From the NCBI RefSeq assembly GCF_003729955.1, contig NZ_RJTX01000002.1:744001-808000 (forward strand): DNA of 64,000 bases, read 5' to 3'. The position numbers and the translations under genes were made by a program. Within the stretch, counting starts at the first letter, position 1, and the number at the start of each line of letters is the position of its first letter. The notes below the pieces were generated by a model. The model was not told the origin of the DNA, searched no databases, and saw only the letters and a program-made list of their open reading frames with translations. This stretch comes from Chryseobacterium daecheongense (GTDB lineage: Bacteria > Bacteroidota > Bacteroidia > Flavobacteriales > Weeksellaceae). This document shows positions 9,231 to 18,194 of this stretch, in pieces.

Positions 9231-9614
9231 TTATAGTTGATTTATTTTTTTATAAACGGATTTTAATCTGCCAGACAGGTGTAAGAAGAAAGTGTTCATC
9301 TTTTCGATAGTAAACTGTCTTTCCAACAAAGATTTTTTGTTGAAACTGATTTTCATTTGCTTGGTTTCATAGTCTCCGGATAGCGTGTAAAAGTCAAAAG
9401 ACATTACTTTGCAAAATTTCTGAAGATCTTTCTCAGATTTAAAAGTCAAATCCGGAATATCTAATGTATAGCTTTCAGAAAGTTGATCAATCTGATCAGC
9501 ATATACTGTGATGACCATATTGGGGCTCATAGTGACCTGCCCATTTTGTGAGTAATACTTTGTGAACATGCATAGGCAAATCACAATCATCAGGTTTAAA
9601 ATGTTTTTTTTCAT
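9231..9614 (-). CDS. Small secreted protein of unknown function, 127 aa
   Basis: The protein begins with a hydrophobic signal segment (MKKNILNLMIVICLCMF) followed by YYSQNGQ at the expected cleavage site. The mature part is about 100 aa and mixes polar and beta-forming residues. I recognise no domain and no sorting signal, so it may be periplasmic. It is the first gene of a two-gene unit with the choice-of-anchor L protein (2-bp gap), so a shared role is plausible. Confidence 0.7.
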   Translation of the reverse strand: MKKNILNLMIVICLCMFTKYYSQNGQVTMSPNMVITVYADQIDQLSESYTLDIPDLTFKSEKDLQKFCKVMSFDFYTLSGDYETKQMKISFNKKSLLERQFTIEKMNTFFLHLSGRLKSVYKKINQL

Positions 9615-10022
9615 AATAAATAGTTTGTAAGTATAATTTTGGATAATAGAATAAGGATGTGGGTTAATGGATCATTATTTCCGGTGGCGGGAGCTGGATT
9701 TTTGTAAGCTGGATTTTCATGGTTCATATTTTATCCAAACTTACCTATAAGTCTAAAGGCGTAAAATGAGTATTTAATAAGTGTCGGTTTTTTTCCTGTA
9801 AGTGTAATGCGATCCTAAAATGAAGGAAAGCTGTTTTCAACTAATTTAAAAACCAGAATGTGTCCCTTTTTATAGTTAAATGAAACAATATCTTATAAAA
9901 ATATGTCTCCGATATTATTTTTAAATATTGTCAGTAGGGAAGGGCTTTTGAAGGGCTTCAATTATTTTTTTTCAGGTTTCCTTAAAAAGTGTAAATTTAC
10001 GACCATCTAATTATTCAATTTT
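9615..10022. other. Gene-free stretch of 408 bp between divergent genes
   Basis: No ORF with a credible start was found. TAAATTTA at 9992-9999 is a one-mismatch -7 box for the acyl-CoA dehydrogenase gene, and the reverse complement of 9628-9635 (TATACTTA) is a similar weak box for the minus-strand pair. I see no long repeat, strong hairpin or other structure. Confidence 0.5.
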
Positions 10023-11162
10023 ATGGACTTTAATTTATCGGAAGAACAGCTGATGATTCAGCAGGCAGCAAGGGATTTTGCGCAAAACGAACTATTACCG
10101 GGAGTAATCGAAAGGGACCGCGATCAGAAATTTCCTACTGAGCAAGTAAAGAAAATGGGAGAAATGGGACTTTTGGGAATGATGGTGGATCCTAAGTACG
10201 GAGGAGCCGGTATGGATAGTGTTTCTTATGTTTTGGCAATGGAGGAGATTGCAAAAATAGATGCTTCTGCAGCTGTTGTGATGTCTGTAAACAATTCATT
10301 GGTTTGTGCAGGTCTTGAGAAATTTGCAAGCGAAGAGCAAAAGGTAAAGTATCTTACGCCTCTTGCAAGCGGTCAGGTAATCGGGGCATTTGCTTTATCT
10401 GAACCTGAAGCAGGATCTGATGCTACTTCTCAGAAGACGACTGCGGAAGATAAAGGAGATTATTATCTTTTAAATGGTATCAAGAACTGGATTACAAACG
10501 GAGGAACTGCTTCCTACTATATCGTAATTGCTCAGACTGATCCTGAGAAAAAGCACAAAGGGATCAATGCATTTATCGTAGAAAGAGGTTGGGAAGGTTT
10601 CGAAATCGGTCCAAAAGAAGATAAATTGGGAATCAGAGGTAGTGATACACATTCTTTGATCTTCAACAACGTAAAAATACCAAAAGGAAACAGAATCGGT
10701 GAAGATGGGTTTGGATTCAACTTTGCAATGGCAGTATTGAATGGGGGAAGAATCGGGATCGCTTCTCAGGCTTTAGGAATTGCTTCAGGAGCTTATGAAT
10801 TGGCTTTGAAATATGCTAAAACAAGAAAAGCTTTCAAAACTGAGATCATCAACCATCAGGCAATTGCTTTCAAATTAGCAGATATGGCTACTCAGATCAC
10901 GGCGGCAAGAATGCTTTGCTTCAAGGCTGCAACTGAAAAAGATGCCGGAAAAGATATCTCTGAAAGCGGAGCTATGGCCAAATTATATGCTTCTCAGGTG
11001 GCAATGGATACTACCATTGAAGCAGTACAGATCCATGGTGGTTATGGATACGTGAAAGAATATCACGTAGAAAGATTAATGAGAGATGCAAAAATCACTC
11101 AGATCTATGAAGGAACTTCTGAAATCCAGAAAATTGTGATTTCAAGAAGCATTGCAAAATAA
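10023..11162 (+). CDS. Acyl-CoA dehydrogenase
   Basis: This is a 379-aa FAD enzyme that makes the trans-2 double bond in acyl-CoA in fatty-acid or branched-chain amino-acid breakdown. The first family signature (GAFALSEPEAGSD) is at 121-133. The C-terminal signature includes YEGTSE, with Glu363 at the usual catalytic-base position of short-chain and butyryl-type enzymes. Length matches the short/medium-chain class. Substrate chain length is not certain. The short membrane gene 18 bp downstream may share its transcript. Confidence 0.94.
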   Translation: MDFNLSEEQLMIQQAARDFAQNELLPGVIERDRDQKFPTEQVKKMGEMGLLGMMVDPKYGGAGMDSVSYVLAMEEIAKIDASAAVVMSVNNSLVCAGLEKFASEEQKVKYLTPLASGQVIGAFALSEPEAGSDATSQKTTAEDKGDYYLLNGIKNWITNGGTASYYIVIAQTDPEKKHKGINAFIVERGWEGFEIGPKEDKLGIRGSDTHSLIFNNVKIPKGNRIGEDGFGFNFAMAVLNGGRIGIASQALGIASGAYELALKYAKTRKAFKTEIINHQAIAFKLADMATQITAARMLCFKAATEKDAGKDISESGAMAKLYASQVAMDTTIEAVQIHGGYGYVKEYHVERLMRDAKITQIYEGTSEIQKIVISRSIAK

Positions 11163-11180
11163 GCAGATTTAAACTACACT

Positions 11181-11543
11181 ATGAAATACTTGTGGATCAC
11201 TCTCGGAGTCATACTTTTGCTTTTAGGAGTCTTTGTATGGTATAAGTATTACTTCGTTTTCGGGGAAGGAGTAAAATCCGGTTACCTGAACTATGCGATG
11301 AAAAAAGGATATATTTTCAAAACATACGAAGGAAAACTGATCCAGGAAGGTTTCGGAAGAGGAAAAACAGGTACCATAACAAGCTATGAATTTGAGTTTT
11401 CTGTAGAAGATCCAAAGATCTTTCAACAACTGGAAATGAATAGCGGGAAAACCTTTGACCTTCATTATAAAGAATATAACGGAGCATTACCTTGGAGAGG
11501 AAATACTAAGTATGTTGTAGATAAAGTAGTCAATATGAAATAA
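11181..11543 (+). CDS. Small membrane-anchored protein, 120 aa
   Basis: One N-terminal hydrophobic helix (residues 4-24) is followed by a soluble part of about 95 aa with a KGYIFKTYEGKL stretch and an HYKEYNGALPWRG motif. From memory, flavobacterial homologues of this type sometimes carry a misleading 6-phosphogluconate dehydrogenase label. Nothing here looks like that enzyme: there is no nucleotide-binding fold and the protein is far too short. It is probably co-transcribed with the acyl-CoA dehydrogenase and ends at a strong terminator. Function unknown. Confidence 0.75.
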   Translation: MKYLWITLGVILLLLGVFVWYKYYFVFGEGVKSGYLNYAMKKGYIFKTYEGKLIQEGFGRGKTGTITSYEFEFSVEDPKIFQQLEMNSGKTFDLHYKEYNGALPWRGNTKYVVDKVVNMK

Positions 11544-11544
11544 C

Positions 11545-11577
11545 AAAAAGCCTTTCAGATTTTCTGAAAGGCTTTTT
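11545..11577 (+). terminator. Terminator
   Basis: The stem AAAAAGCCTTTCAGA pairs with TCTGAAAGGCTTTTT around a TTT loop. Confidence 0.9.
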
Positions 11578-11627
11578 ATTTCTAATTCTAAAAATGAAAT
11601 ACACTACCACTATCAAAAAAAAATAAT

Positions 11628-12185
11628 ATGGGAAAGTTAATTGCAGCCATCAACATGACCCTTGACGGATTTTGTGACCATACCTTAATAGCTCCGGATG
11701 ATGAAATTCATCAGCATTACACTGATCTGTTAAAGACAGCGGATATTATTCTGTATGGTAGAATAACATATCAGCTTATGGAATATTGGCGGCCATTGGT
11801 AGCTAATCCCACAGGTAATGCATCGATGGATGAATTTGCTGTTGTAATGGATGGTATTACCAAAATTGTTTTTTCCCGCACCCTTAAGCAGGTAGATTGG
11901 GAAAGTGCAAAATTAGCCGTTCGAAATATTGAAGAAGAAGCATTGGCGCTTAAACAGGAATCAGGTAAAGATATTTTAGTAGGCAGCCCCAGCTTGATTG
12001 TGGCTTTGGCAAAACTTAATTTAATAGATGAATATCAAATTTGTGTCCACCCTGTAATAGCGGGAAATGGTTTACCATTATTTAAAAATATAAGCGAAAG
12101 GATTGATCTTAAATTCATAAAGAACAAAATATTTAGTGGTGGGGCAGTGATTCTTTATTATGAGCCCGAAAATAAAAAACAATAA
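11628..12185 (+). CDS. RibD C-terminal / dihydrofolate reductase family protein
   Basis: This 185-aa protein has the fold of the RibD reductase domain and DHFR: it opens with LIAAINMTLDGF, then has ILYGRITYQLMEYW and the late motif VGSPSLIVALAKLNLIDEY. Members use NADPH, but stand-alone copies like this one are uncharacterised and are not the essential folate enzyme. It sits alone between two terminators. The reaction cannot be named from sequence. Confidence 0.85.
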   Translation: MGKLIAAINMTLDGFCDHTLIAPDDEIHQHYTDLLKTADIILYGRITYQLMEYWRPLVANPTGNASMDEFAVVMDGITKIVFSRTLKQVDWESAKLAVRNIEEEALALKQESGKDILVGSPSLIVALAKLNLIDEYQICVHPVIAGNGLPLFKNISERIDLKFIKNKIFSGGAVILYYEPENKKQ

Positions 12186-12195
12186 TCCTTATTAT

Positions 12196-12228
12196 AAAAA
12201 AGCCTTCCAGATGTTCTGAAAGGCTTTT
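12196..12228. terminator. Bidirectional terminator
   Basis: The stem AAAAGCCTTCCAGA pairs with TCTGAAAGGCTTTT (one mismatch) around TGT between convergent genes. Confidence 0.8.
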
Positions 12229-12230
12229 CA

Positions 12231-13178
12231 TTATTTATTTTGATCAGTATGATCCGGAGAGTCCTGTGTTTTTCTCTTTTTATATAGATAATATCCGATA
12301 CCAACAATGATGAATAAAGGCCAAAGAGGAAGCAAAAACAGGAAAATAGAAGTGATCACGTTCCATCCTGAAGAAATAGCGGCAAAAGATTTTTCACCGA
12401 AAGTTTCAGGCTCTTTTTTCGCAGCATAGTCTCCTTCTGTAGTTCCGTAAAGAGTAACTTCAAGATCACACATGGTATTTTCCGCGAAGTCTTGTCCTGA
12501 AACCTCAATTCCTTTATTCTCAATTTGCCCCAGATTACCAATGTCATCTATTAAGTATTCAAATTTTTGAATAGGGACTTTTACTTTCAGATAGGCAGTT
12601 TTCTTATCATCGCTGTTTAAGGAAATATTTTCGCTTTTGATGTATCCATCATATTTACGAACTTCTTCTTTTACGATTTCTTTAGCTGTTTCTGCATCGT
12701 TTACGGATAATTCCAGTGTTCCGGTTTTCATCATCCTGTTTTTAGACATATTAAGCTCGTAATTGTCATTTTTAGGTTGATCTTTATAAACAACTTTGGT
12801 TTCTTTGATCACCTTTGGAGCAGGAACATTTACTACAATTTTTTCAGGTTTCTTTTCTGTGGAGTCTTTCTTTTTTTCAGACCTGGATTCTAATTTTACA
12901 GAGGCGATTTTGTCAGAAAGAGAATCGATGCTCTTTGTGGTGGATTCTATTTTTTCTTTTATATCTTCTTTTGTTTCCTCATATTCTTTGATTTTTACAT
13001 TGGCTGAGTCTAAAATCTTATCAGCAGAATTTTGAACAGAATTTACAGTTTCGGTAGCAACGGTTGCCACACTGTCTGCAGATTTAATTGTATCTTCAAT
13101 TTGAGATTGGCTTACTTCTCCTTTTTTACACATGATAAAAGTGCTTGATACAACAGCTAACAATATGAACTTTTTCAT
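12231..13178 (-). CDS. DUF4349-like lipoprotein
   Basis: This is a 315-aa envelope protein. The N-terminus MKKFILLAVVSSTFIMC ends in a lipobox-like cysteine at residue 17. A helical, charged coiled-coil region follows (about 25-135). The DUF4349-like core at about 145-245 contains LELSVNDAETAKEIV and AYLKVKVPIQKFEYLID. A transmembrane helix at about 275-298 and a basic tail close the protein. Both a lipid anchor and a C-terminal helix is the usual design for this family. Function is unknown. Confidence 0.8.
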   Translation of the reverse strand: MKKFILLAVVSSTFIMCKKGEVSQSQIEDTIKSADSVATVATETVNSVQNSADKILDSANVKIKEYEETKEDIKEKIESTTKSIDSLSDKIASVKLESRSEKKKDSTEKKPEKIVVNVPAPKVIKETKVVYKDQPKNDNYELNMSKNRMMKTGTLELSVNDAETAKEIVKEEVRKYDGYIKSENISLNSDDKKTAYLKVKVPIQKFEYLIDDIGNLGQIENKGIEVSGQDFAENTMCDLEVTLYGTTEGDYAAKKEPETFGEKSFAAISSGWNVITSIFLFLLPLWPLFIIVGIGYYLYKKRKTQDSPDHTDQNK

Positions 13179-13353
13179 AACATTAATTTTTTTGATGAAG
13201 TAAAATTAGGAGGGAGGAGGAGGTATCCTTTGTAAATGGAAAGTATTATTCTGGTAAAATTATAAATGGAATACAATCAGATCTTTATGTTTGTTTTACA
13301 AATGATTTACAAGAGATTTTCTAAGGTTCTTGATCTTTTTCAACGAAATAAAA

Positions 13354-13384
13354 TAAAAAATCCGTGAAAAATTTTTCACGGATT
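13354..13384 (-). terminator. Terminator of prfC
   Basis: A 13-bp perfect stem, AATCCGTGAAAAA with its complement, is followed on the minus strand by a T run. Confidence 0.85.
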
Positions 13385-13406
13385 CTTATGATGATGGAGT
13401 GATCAA

Positions 13407-15002
13407 TTAACTGTTATGAAATTCGCTGATGAAATGCAGCTTTACATTCGGGAATTTTTCCTGCGTCATATGAATAGTAAAAGAAGAATCTGCCAAAAAT
13501 ACCAATTGATTGTATTTATCTCTGGCCAGGAATCTTTGCTTTAATCTTGCAAACTCTTTGAATTCTTCTGATTTCTCATCAGCTTCCACCCAACACGCTT
13601 TATGCATAGCAAGTGGTTCATATGTACATTTTGCACCATACTCATGTTCAAGACGGTATTGGATAACTTCATACTGAAGTGCCCCTACTGTTCCGATGAT
13701 CTTTCTTCCATTCATTTCAAGTGTGAATAACTGGGCAACTCCCTCATCCATCAACTGATCAATCCCTTTTGCCAGTTGTTTCGCTTTTAACGGATCATTA
13801 TTATTGATATAACGGAAGTGTTCCGGTGAGAAGCTTGGAACTCCTTTAAAGCTCAATTTTTCACCTCCCGTCAAAGTATCTCCGATTCGGAAGCTTCCGG
13901 TATCGTGAAGACCAACAATATCTCCCGGGAAACTTTCATCCACGACCTCTTTTTTATCCGCGAAGAATGCATTCGGAGATGAGAATTTCATCTTTTTACC
14001 TTCTCTTACCAATAAATAATTTTCATTTCTTTTAAAGGTTCCGGAAACAATCTTTACAAAGGCTAATCTGTCTCTGTGTTTCGGATCCATATTCGCATGG
14101 ATCTTGAATACAAATCCTGTGAATTGGTTTTCTTCCGGTCTTACAATACGAAGATCACTTTCTTTCGCCTGTGGCATAGGTGCAATTTCAATGAAAGCAT
14201 CCAGCAATTCACGTACCCCAAAGTTATTCAATGCAGATCCGAAGAAAACTGGTTGTAGTTCACCTTTCATATAATCTTCACGGTTAAATTCCGGGTAAAC
14301 GGATTGTATAAGATCAAGCTCTTCTCTTAAAGTGGCAGCAGCTTTTTCGCCAATGGCTTCGTCTATAGAAGGATCATTAATGTCATCAAAGGTAATGGAT
14401 TCACCTACTTTTTGCTTTTTTTCTTCCAGAAACAACTGGATGTTGTTTTCCCAGATATTATAAATTCCCTGGAAATCACTTCCCATTCCGATAGGAAGAG
14501 ACAAGGGGACAACACGTAATCCTAATTTTTGCTCCACTTCATCCAGCAAATCGAAGGCATCTTTCCCTTCACGGTCAAGCTTATTAATGAAAACCAGCAT
14601 CGGAATGTTTCTCATTCTACACACCTGTACCAGTTTTTCCGTCTGTTCCTCAACCCCCTTTGCTACGTCGATTACAACAATTACGGAATCAACAGCTGTT
14701 AAGGTTCTGTAAGTATCTTCAGCAAAATCTTTGTGACCCGGAGTATCCAGGATATTGATTTTATGGTCTTTATATTCAAAAGCCAATACGGAAGTTGCAA
14801 CAGAGATCCCTCTCTGTCTTTCGATCTCCATAAAGTCAGAAGTCGCTCCTTTTTTTATTTTATTGGATTTTACTGCCCCTGCTTCCTGAATAGCACCCCC
14901 GAAAAGTAGTAGTTTTTCCGTAAGAGTCGTTTTTCCGGCATCGGGGTGGGAGATAATCCCGAAAGTTTTTCTTTTCTGTATTTCTTTGATTAAATCTGAC
15001 AT
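13407..15002 (-). CDS. prfC: Peptide chain release factor 3
   Basis: This is a 531-aa translational GTPase that recycles RF1/RF2 from the ribosome after termination. The G1 P-loop SHPDAGKTTLTEK is at residues 18-30. The G3 motif DTPGHKDFAEDTYR and the G4 motif NKLD are present, and the C-terminal RF3 domain ends in PNVKLHFISEFHNS. Length and order match RF3 and exclude EF-G. It stands alone with its own terminator. Confidence 0.96.
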   Translation of the reverse strand: MSDLIKEIQKRKTFGIISHPDAGKTTLTEKLLLFGGAIQEAGAVKSNKIKKGATSDFMEIERQRGISVATSVLAFEYKDHKINILDTPGHKDFAEDTYRTLTAVDSVIVVIDVAKGVEEQTEKLVQVCRMRNIPMLVFINKLDREGKDAFDLLDEVEQKLGLRVVPLSLPIGMGSDFQGIYNIWENNIQLFLEEKKQKVGESITFDDINDPSIDEAIGEKAAATLREELDLIQSVYPEFNREDYMKGELQPVFFGSALNNFGVRELLDAFIEIAPMPQAKESDLRIVRPEENQFTGFVFKIHANMDPKHRDRLAFVKIVSGTFKRNENYLLVREGKKMKFSSPNAFFADKKEVVDESFPGDIVGLHDTGSFRIGDTLTGGEKLSFKGVPSFSPEHFRYINNNDPLKAKQLAKGIDQLMDEGVAQLFTLEMNGRKIIGTVGALQYEVIQYRLEHEYGAKCTYEPLAMHKACWVEADEKSEEFKEFARLKQRFLARDKYNQLVFLADSSFTIHMTQEKFPNVKLHFISEFHNS

Positions 15003-15098
15003 AGTGTATTTTGAAGTTGCAAAATTCGTGATTTTTTATTGAAAATGAAAACTTTCCCTACATACGAATTTCATCAGTATGATAAACCTTGATTTTTG

Positions 15099-15129
15099 TT
15101 TGACAGAATATTTTTAACGATTATATTTG
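15099..15129 (+). promoter_or_regulatory. Promoter of the kinase-like / CPBP gene run
   Basis: TTTG at 15099-15102, a 19-bp spacer and TATATTTG at 15122-15129 match the Bacteroidota promoter in both halves. The downstream ATG is at 15146. Confidence 0.7.
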
Positions 15130-15145
15130 TTTTAAATTTCTTTCC

Positions 15146-15739
15146 ATGAAGACTAAAAGATTAATTCTTGTTACTTCACCGCCTGCTTCAGGAAAAACGT
15201 ATATTTCAAAGAAAATTTCGGAAAAACTAAGACATGTGGTTTATCTTGATAAAGACACGCTGATCCCACTCAGTAAACAGATATTTGTGGTTGCAGGACA
15301 GGAGTATGACCGGAGTTCTGATTTTTTTGAAAAATATATCCGTGATTATGAATATACTGCCATTGTAGACCTGGCCTTAGAGGCTTTGCAATATGATGAC
15401 AAAGCATTGATTAATGCCCCTTTTACAAGAGAAATCCGTTCACCGGAATATATGAATAATCTTAAAGAAAAACTAAAAGATTACCATGCAAAACTTACAG
15501 TCATTTGGGTCATAACAAAACCTGAAGTTATTCATCAGCGTATGATTGAACGAAACTCTGACCGTGATACATGGAAGCTGGAAAATTGGGATCAATACAT
15601 TTCAGAAGTAGATTTTTCCATTCCTTCAACTATTGATGATAAGAATGATGATCTGGATTTCCTGGAATTTTATAACTCCTCAGAGGAAGAATATACTGAA
15701 TCTATGGAAAGAATTGTGTCATTATTGGAAAATGAATGA
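15146..15739 (+). CDS. P-loop NTPase, nucleoside/zeta-toxin kinase-like
   Basis: This is a 197-aa protein with a Walker A motif in SPPASGKTYISKK (about residues 11-23), a DKDT stretch (about 36-39) and a lid-like VIWVITKPEVIHQRMIERNSDRD region. The layout resembles small AAA/kinase proteins that phosphorylate nucleosides or small molecules. The substrate is not evident. It has its own promoter and lies 47 bp before the CPBP protease gene. Its C-terminus is highly acidic (EEEYTESMERIVSLLENE). Confidence 0.8.
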   Translation: MKTKRLILVTSPPASGKTYISKKISEKLRHVVYLDKDTLIPLSKQIFVVAGQEYDRSSDFFEKYIRDYEYTAIVDLALEALQYDDKALINAPFTREIRSPEYMNNLKEKLKDYHAKLTVIWVITKPEVIHQRMIERNSDRDTWKLENWDQYISEVDFSIPSTIDDKNDDLDFLEFYNSSEEEYTESMERIVSLLENE

Positions 15740-15786
15740 CCTATTTAGAAGTAATTACTTTATTTTTGACAAAAAATTAGAAATTA

Positions 15787-16617
15787 ATGGAAAACAGCAG
15801 ATATCCGAAGTTTACTTTTACATGGATCGGGGGGCTTGTTCTATTGGGCGGATTGTTGGCGGGAACTATATTCGTTTCCTTTTTAAACGTTTTTTGGATG
15901 TTTGTTTTTAAAGAAAATCTGCAATACAAAGAATGGTTTTTAATGCTTTCAAATGCTGCCGGTTTTCTTACAGCCATTGCCTTTTTTGATTTCTTTATTG
16001 TAAGACCCAGTACAAAGAAAAAACTGAATTTCAATTTTTCTCCCACCAATTTTTATACCTATCTCTTGGTTTTTCCCTTAATGTTGGGAATGATGTTCAT
16101 AGCAGAGTTTATCACGGCTCAGATCCCTACTACAGGACCTTTCTTTGGAAAGTTCTATGAGTTTTTCTCGGATCTGATGAACCAATTAACGGATGATAAG
16201 GCAGTAATGATCATGACGGCCGTTATTATGGCTCCGATCTTTGAAGAAATTATTTTCAGGGGGATTATACAAAAAGGATTGATTAATAAAGGAGTAAAAC
16301 CCTGGAAAGCCATCTTATATGCTTCCATTATTTTTGGAGTGGTTCATGCGAATCCGTGGCAGTTTGTAGGTGCGGTTTTATTGGGATGTGTTTTAGGATT
16401 GGTCTATTATAAAACCAAATCACTGCTGTTGCCAATGTTATTGCATGGCTTTAATAATTTATGCTCATCATTACTGATCATGTATACTAAAAATGAAAGC
16501 TTTGCAGATGCATTCAAAGTTTCCGAATGGATCATATTAGGAATCGGAATTGTAATTTTTTCACTTTTCTATTACCTGTTTATGAAAAAATATAAAGTGC
16601 ATTACGCTGAAATTTAA
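15787..16617 (+). CDS. CPBP family intramembrane glutamic protease
   Basis: This is a 276-aa multi-pass membrane protein. The CPBP/CAAX-protease motif EExxxR is at Glu153, Glu154 and Arg158 (FEEIIFRGI). The second and third motifs follow as FGVVHANPWQF and MLLHGFNN, with the catalytic histidines. These enzymes cleave within membranes or process prenylated or small peptides; bacterial substrates are mostly unknown. The rdgB gene starts 7 bp later, so the two are co-transcribed. Confidence 0.92.
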   Translation: MENSRYPKFTFTWIGGLVLLGGLLAGTIFVSFLNVFWMFVFKENLQYKEWFLMLSNAAGFLTAIAFFDFFIVRPSTKKKLNFNFSPTNFYTYLLVFPLMLGMMFIAEFITAQIPTTGPFFGKFYEFFSDLMNQLTDDKAVMIMTAVIMAPIFEEIIFRGIIQKGLINKGVKPWKAILYASIIFGVVHANPWQFVGAVLLGCVLGLVYYKTKSLLLPMLLHGFNNLCSSLLIMYTKNESFADAFKVSEWIILGIGIVIFSLFYYLFMKKYKVHYAEI

Positions 16618-16624
16618 ATAAAAA

Positions 16625-17221
16625 ATGAAAATGGATATGGAATTATTGGTTGCCACACACAACGAACATAAGAAAGAGGAAATTCAACAGATTTTAGGAA
16701 ATGATTTTATCGTTAAAAGTCTTACGGATTATGATATTCACGATGAAATTGTGGAAGATGGAGATTCTTTCAACGCCAATGCATTAATTAAAGCCAAATA
16801 TTGCTTTGAAAAAACAGGAATTCCAAGTTTAGGAGACGACAGTGGGCTAGTTGTTGAAGCGCTGGACGGAAGACCGGGGATTTTTTCCGCCCGTTATGCA
16901 GGAAATCATGATTTTGCTAAAAATATTGAAAAAGTGTTGGGCGAAATGGAAGGTGAAGAAAACAGAAAAGCGTATTTTATTACCGTTCTATGTTATTATG
17001 ACGAAAACGGGGCAAAATACTTTGAAGGTAGGGTTCATGGGAATCTGTTGACTGAAAACAAAGGCTTCAAAGGGTTCGGGTATGATCCTATTTTTGTTCC
17101 TGAAGGCTACGACAGAACCTTTGCTGAAATGAACCCCGAAGATAAAAACCAGATCAGCCACCGTAAAAGAGCACTGGATTTATTTCTGAATTACCTGAAA
17201 GTCGCTGACCAGCAACAATAA
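16625..17221 (+). CDS. rdgB: Non-canonical purine NTP pyrophosphatase (RdgB/HAM1)
   Basis: This is a house-cleaning enzyme that hydrolyses ITP, dITP and XTP to the monophosphates and keeps damaged purines out of DNA and RNA. It has LVATHNEHKKEEI near the start, SLGDDSGLVVEALDGRPGIFSARYAG in the middle and FGYDPIFVP at the metal site. Three in-frame ATG codons (16625, 16631, 16637) compete. The third puts the conserved ELLVATHN right after Met, so the start may be 12 bp later than given. Confidence 0.95.
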   Translation: MKMDMELLVATHNEHKKEEIQQILGNDFIVKSLTDYDIHDEIVEDGDSFNANALIKAKYCFEKTGIPSLGDDSGLVVEALDGRPGIFSARYAGNHDFAKNIEKVLGEMEGEENRKAYFITVLCYYDENGAKYFEGRVHGNLLTENKGFKGFGYDPIFVPEGYDRTFAEMNPEDKNQISHRKRALDLFLNYLKVADQQQ

Positions 17222-17272
17222 ATTCGGGTTTTAGGTTTTTCTGTTGTACATTTGTTATCATAAACTATTGAT

Positions 17273-18187
17273 TTGAGTACTTATTTAACGATATTAGGTT
17301 TTAATTCAGCGATACCCACGATCAATTCATCTCCCACATCACAATTGCTGGAAATGGAAGAAAGGCACTTCCTGATCGATTGCGGAGAAGGAACACAGGT
17401 ACAGCTGAGAAAAGCAAAAGCAAGGTTTTCAAAGATCAATCATATATTTATTTCTCATCTTCATGGAGATCACTGTTTCGGACTCCCAGGGCTTATTGCC
17501 TCCTTCAGGCTGTTGGGAAGGGAAAACCCTTTACACGTTTACGGGCCTAAAGGAATCAAAAATATGCTGGAAACCATTTTTACCATTACGGAAACCCATC
17601 GTGGTTTTGAAGTGGTGTATCATGAACTGGATAAAGATTACTCCGAAAAGATCTATGAAGATAACAGGGTAGAAGTATATACAATTCCTTTGGATCACAG
17701 GATCTATTGCAACGGTTATCTGTTCAAGGAAAAACCAAAAGACAGACATCTTAATATGAAGGAGATTGCGAAGTATGATGAGATTGAGGTCTGTGATTAT
17801 CATAATCTTAAGGCTGGGAAAGATTTTGTCTTAAGTGACGGATATGTTCTTAAAAATGAGGTGCTTACAGTGGAACCCACTCCATCAGTTTCTTATGCTT
17901 TTTGCAGTGATACGAGATATCTTGAAAGTGTGATCCCGATCATTAAAAATGTAACGGTTTTATATCACGAATCTACTTTTTTACATGATCTGAAGGAAAT
18001 GGCAGATTATACAGGACATTCAACGGCTCTAGAAGCTGCAAAAATTGCACAAAAGGCTGAGGTGGGGAAATTGATTTTAGGACATTTTTCCAATCGTTAT
18101 GCGGATCTTACGGTGTTTACGGATGAAGCCAGAAATGTTTTTCCGAATACATTTCTCCCGAAAGCACTGGAGTGCGTGAAAATTTAA
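17273..18187 (+). CDS. rnz: Ribonuclease Z
   Basis: This is a 304-aa metallo-beta-lactamase-fold endonuclease that cuts the 3' trailer from tRNA precursors. The zinc motif HLHGDH is at residues 62-67. Other ligands lie in SDTRYLES and GHFSNRY. It uses a TTG start at 17273. The next reading begins cleanly with STYLTILGFNSAIPT, matching the family N-terminus, so TTG is the best choice. It is 51 bp after rdgB and 7 bp before a TIGR02757 gene. Confidence 0.95.
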   Translation: MSTYLTILGFNSAIPTINSSPTSQLLEMEERHFLIDCGEGTQVQLRKAKARFSKINHIFISHLHGDHCFGLPGLIASFRLLGRENPLHVYGPKGIKNMLETIFTITETHRGFEVVYHELDKDYSEKIYEDNRVEVYTIPLDHRIYCNGYLFKEKPKDRHLNMKEIAKYDEIEVCDYHNLKAGKDFVLSDGYVLKNEVLTVEPTPSVSYAFCSDTRYLESVIPIIKNVTVLYHESTFLHDLKEMADYTGHSTALEAAKIAQKAEVGKLILGHFSNRYADLTVFTDEARNVFPNTFLPKALECVKI

Positions 18188-18194
18188 AGAAAGT

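Noticed and set aside
15146..15739. Zeta-toxin of a toxin-antitoxin pair
   Set aside because: The P-loop kinase form is similar, but there is no partner antitoxin gene beside it.
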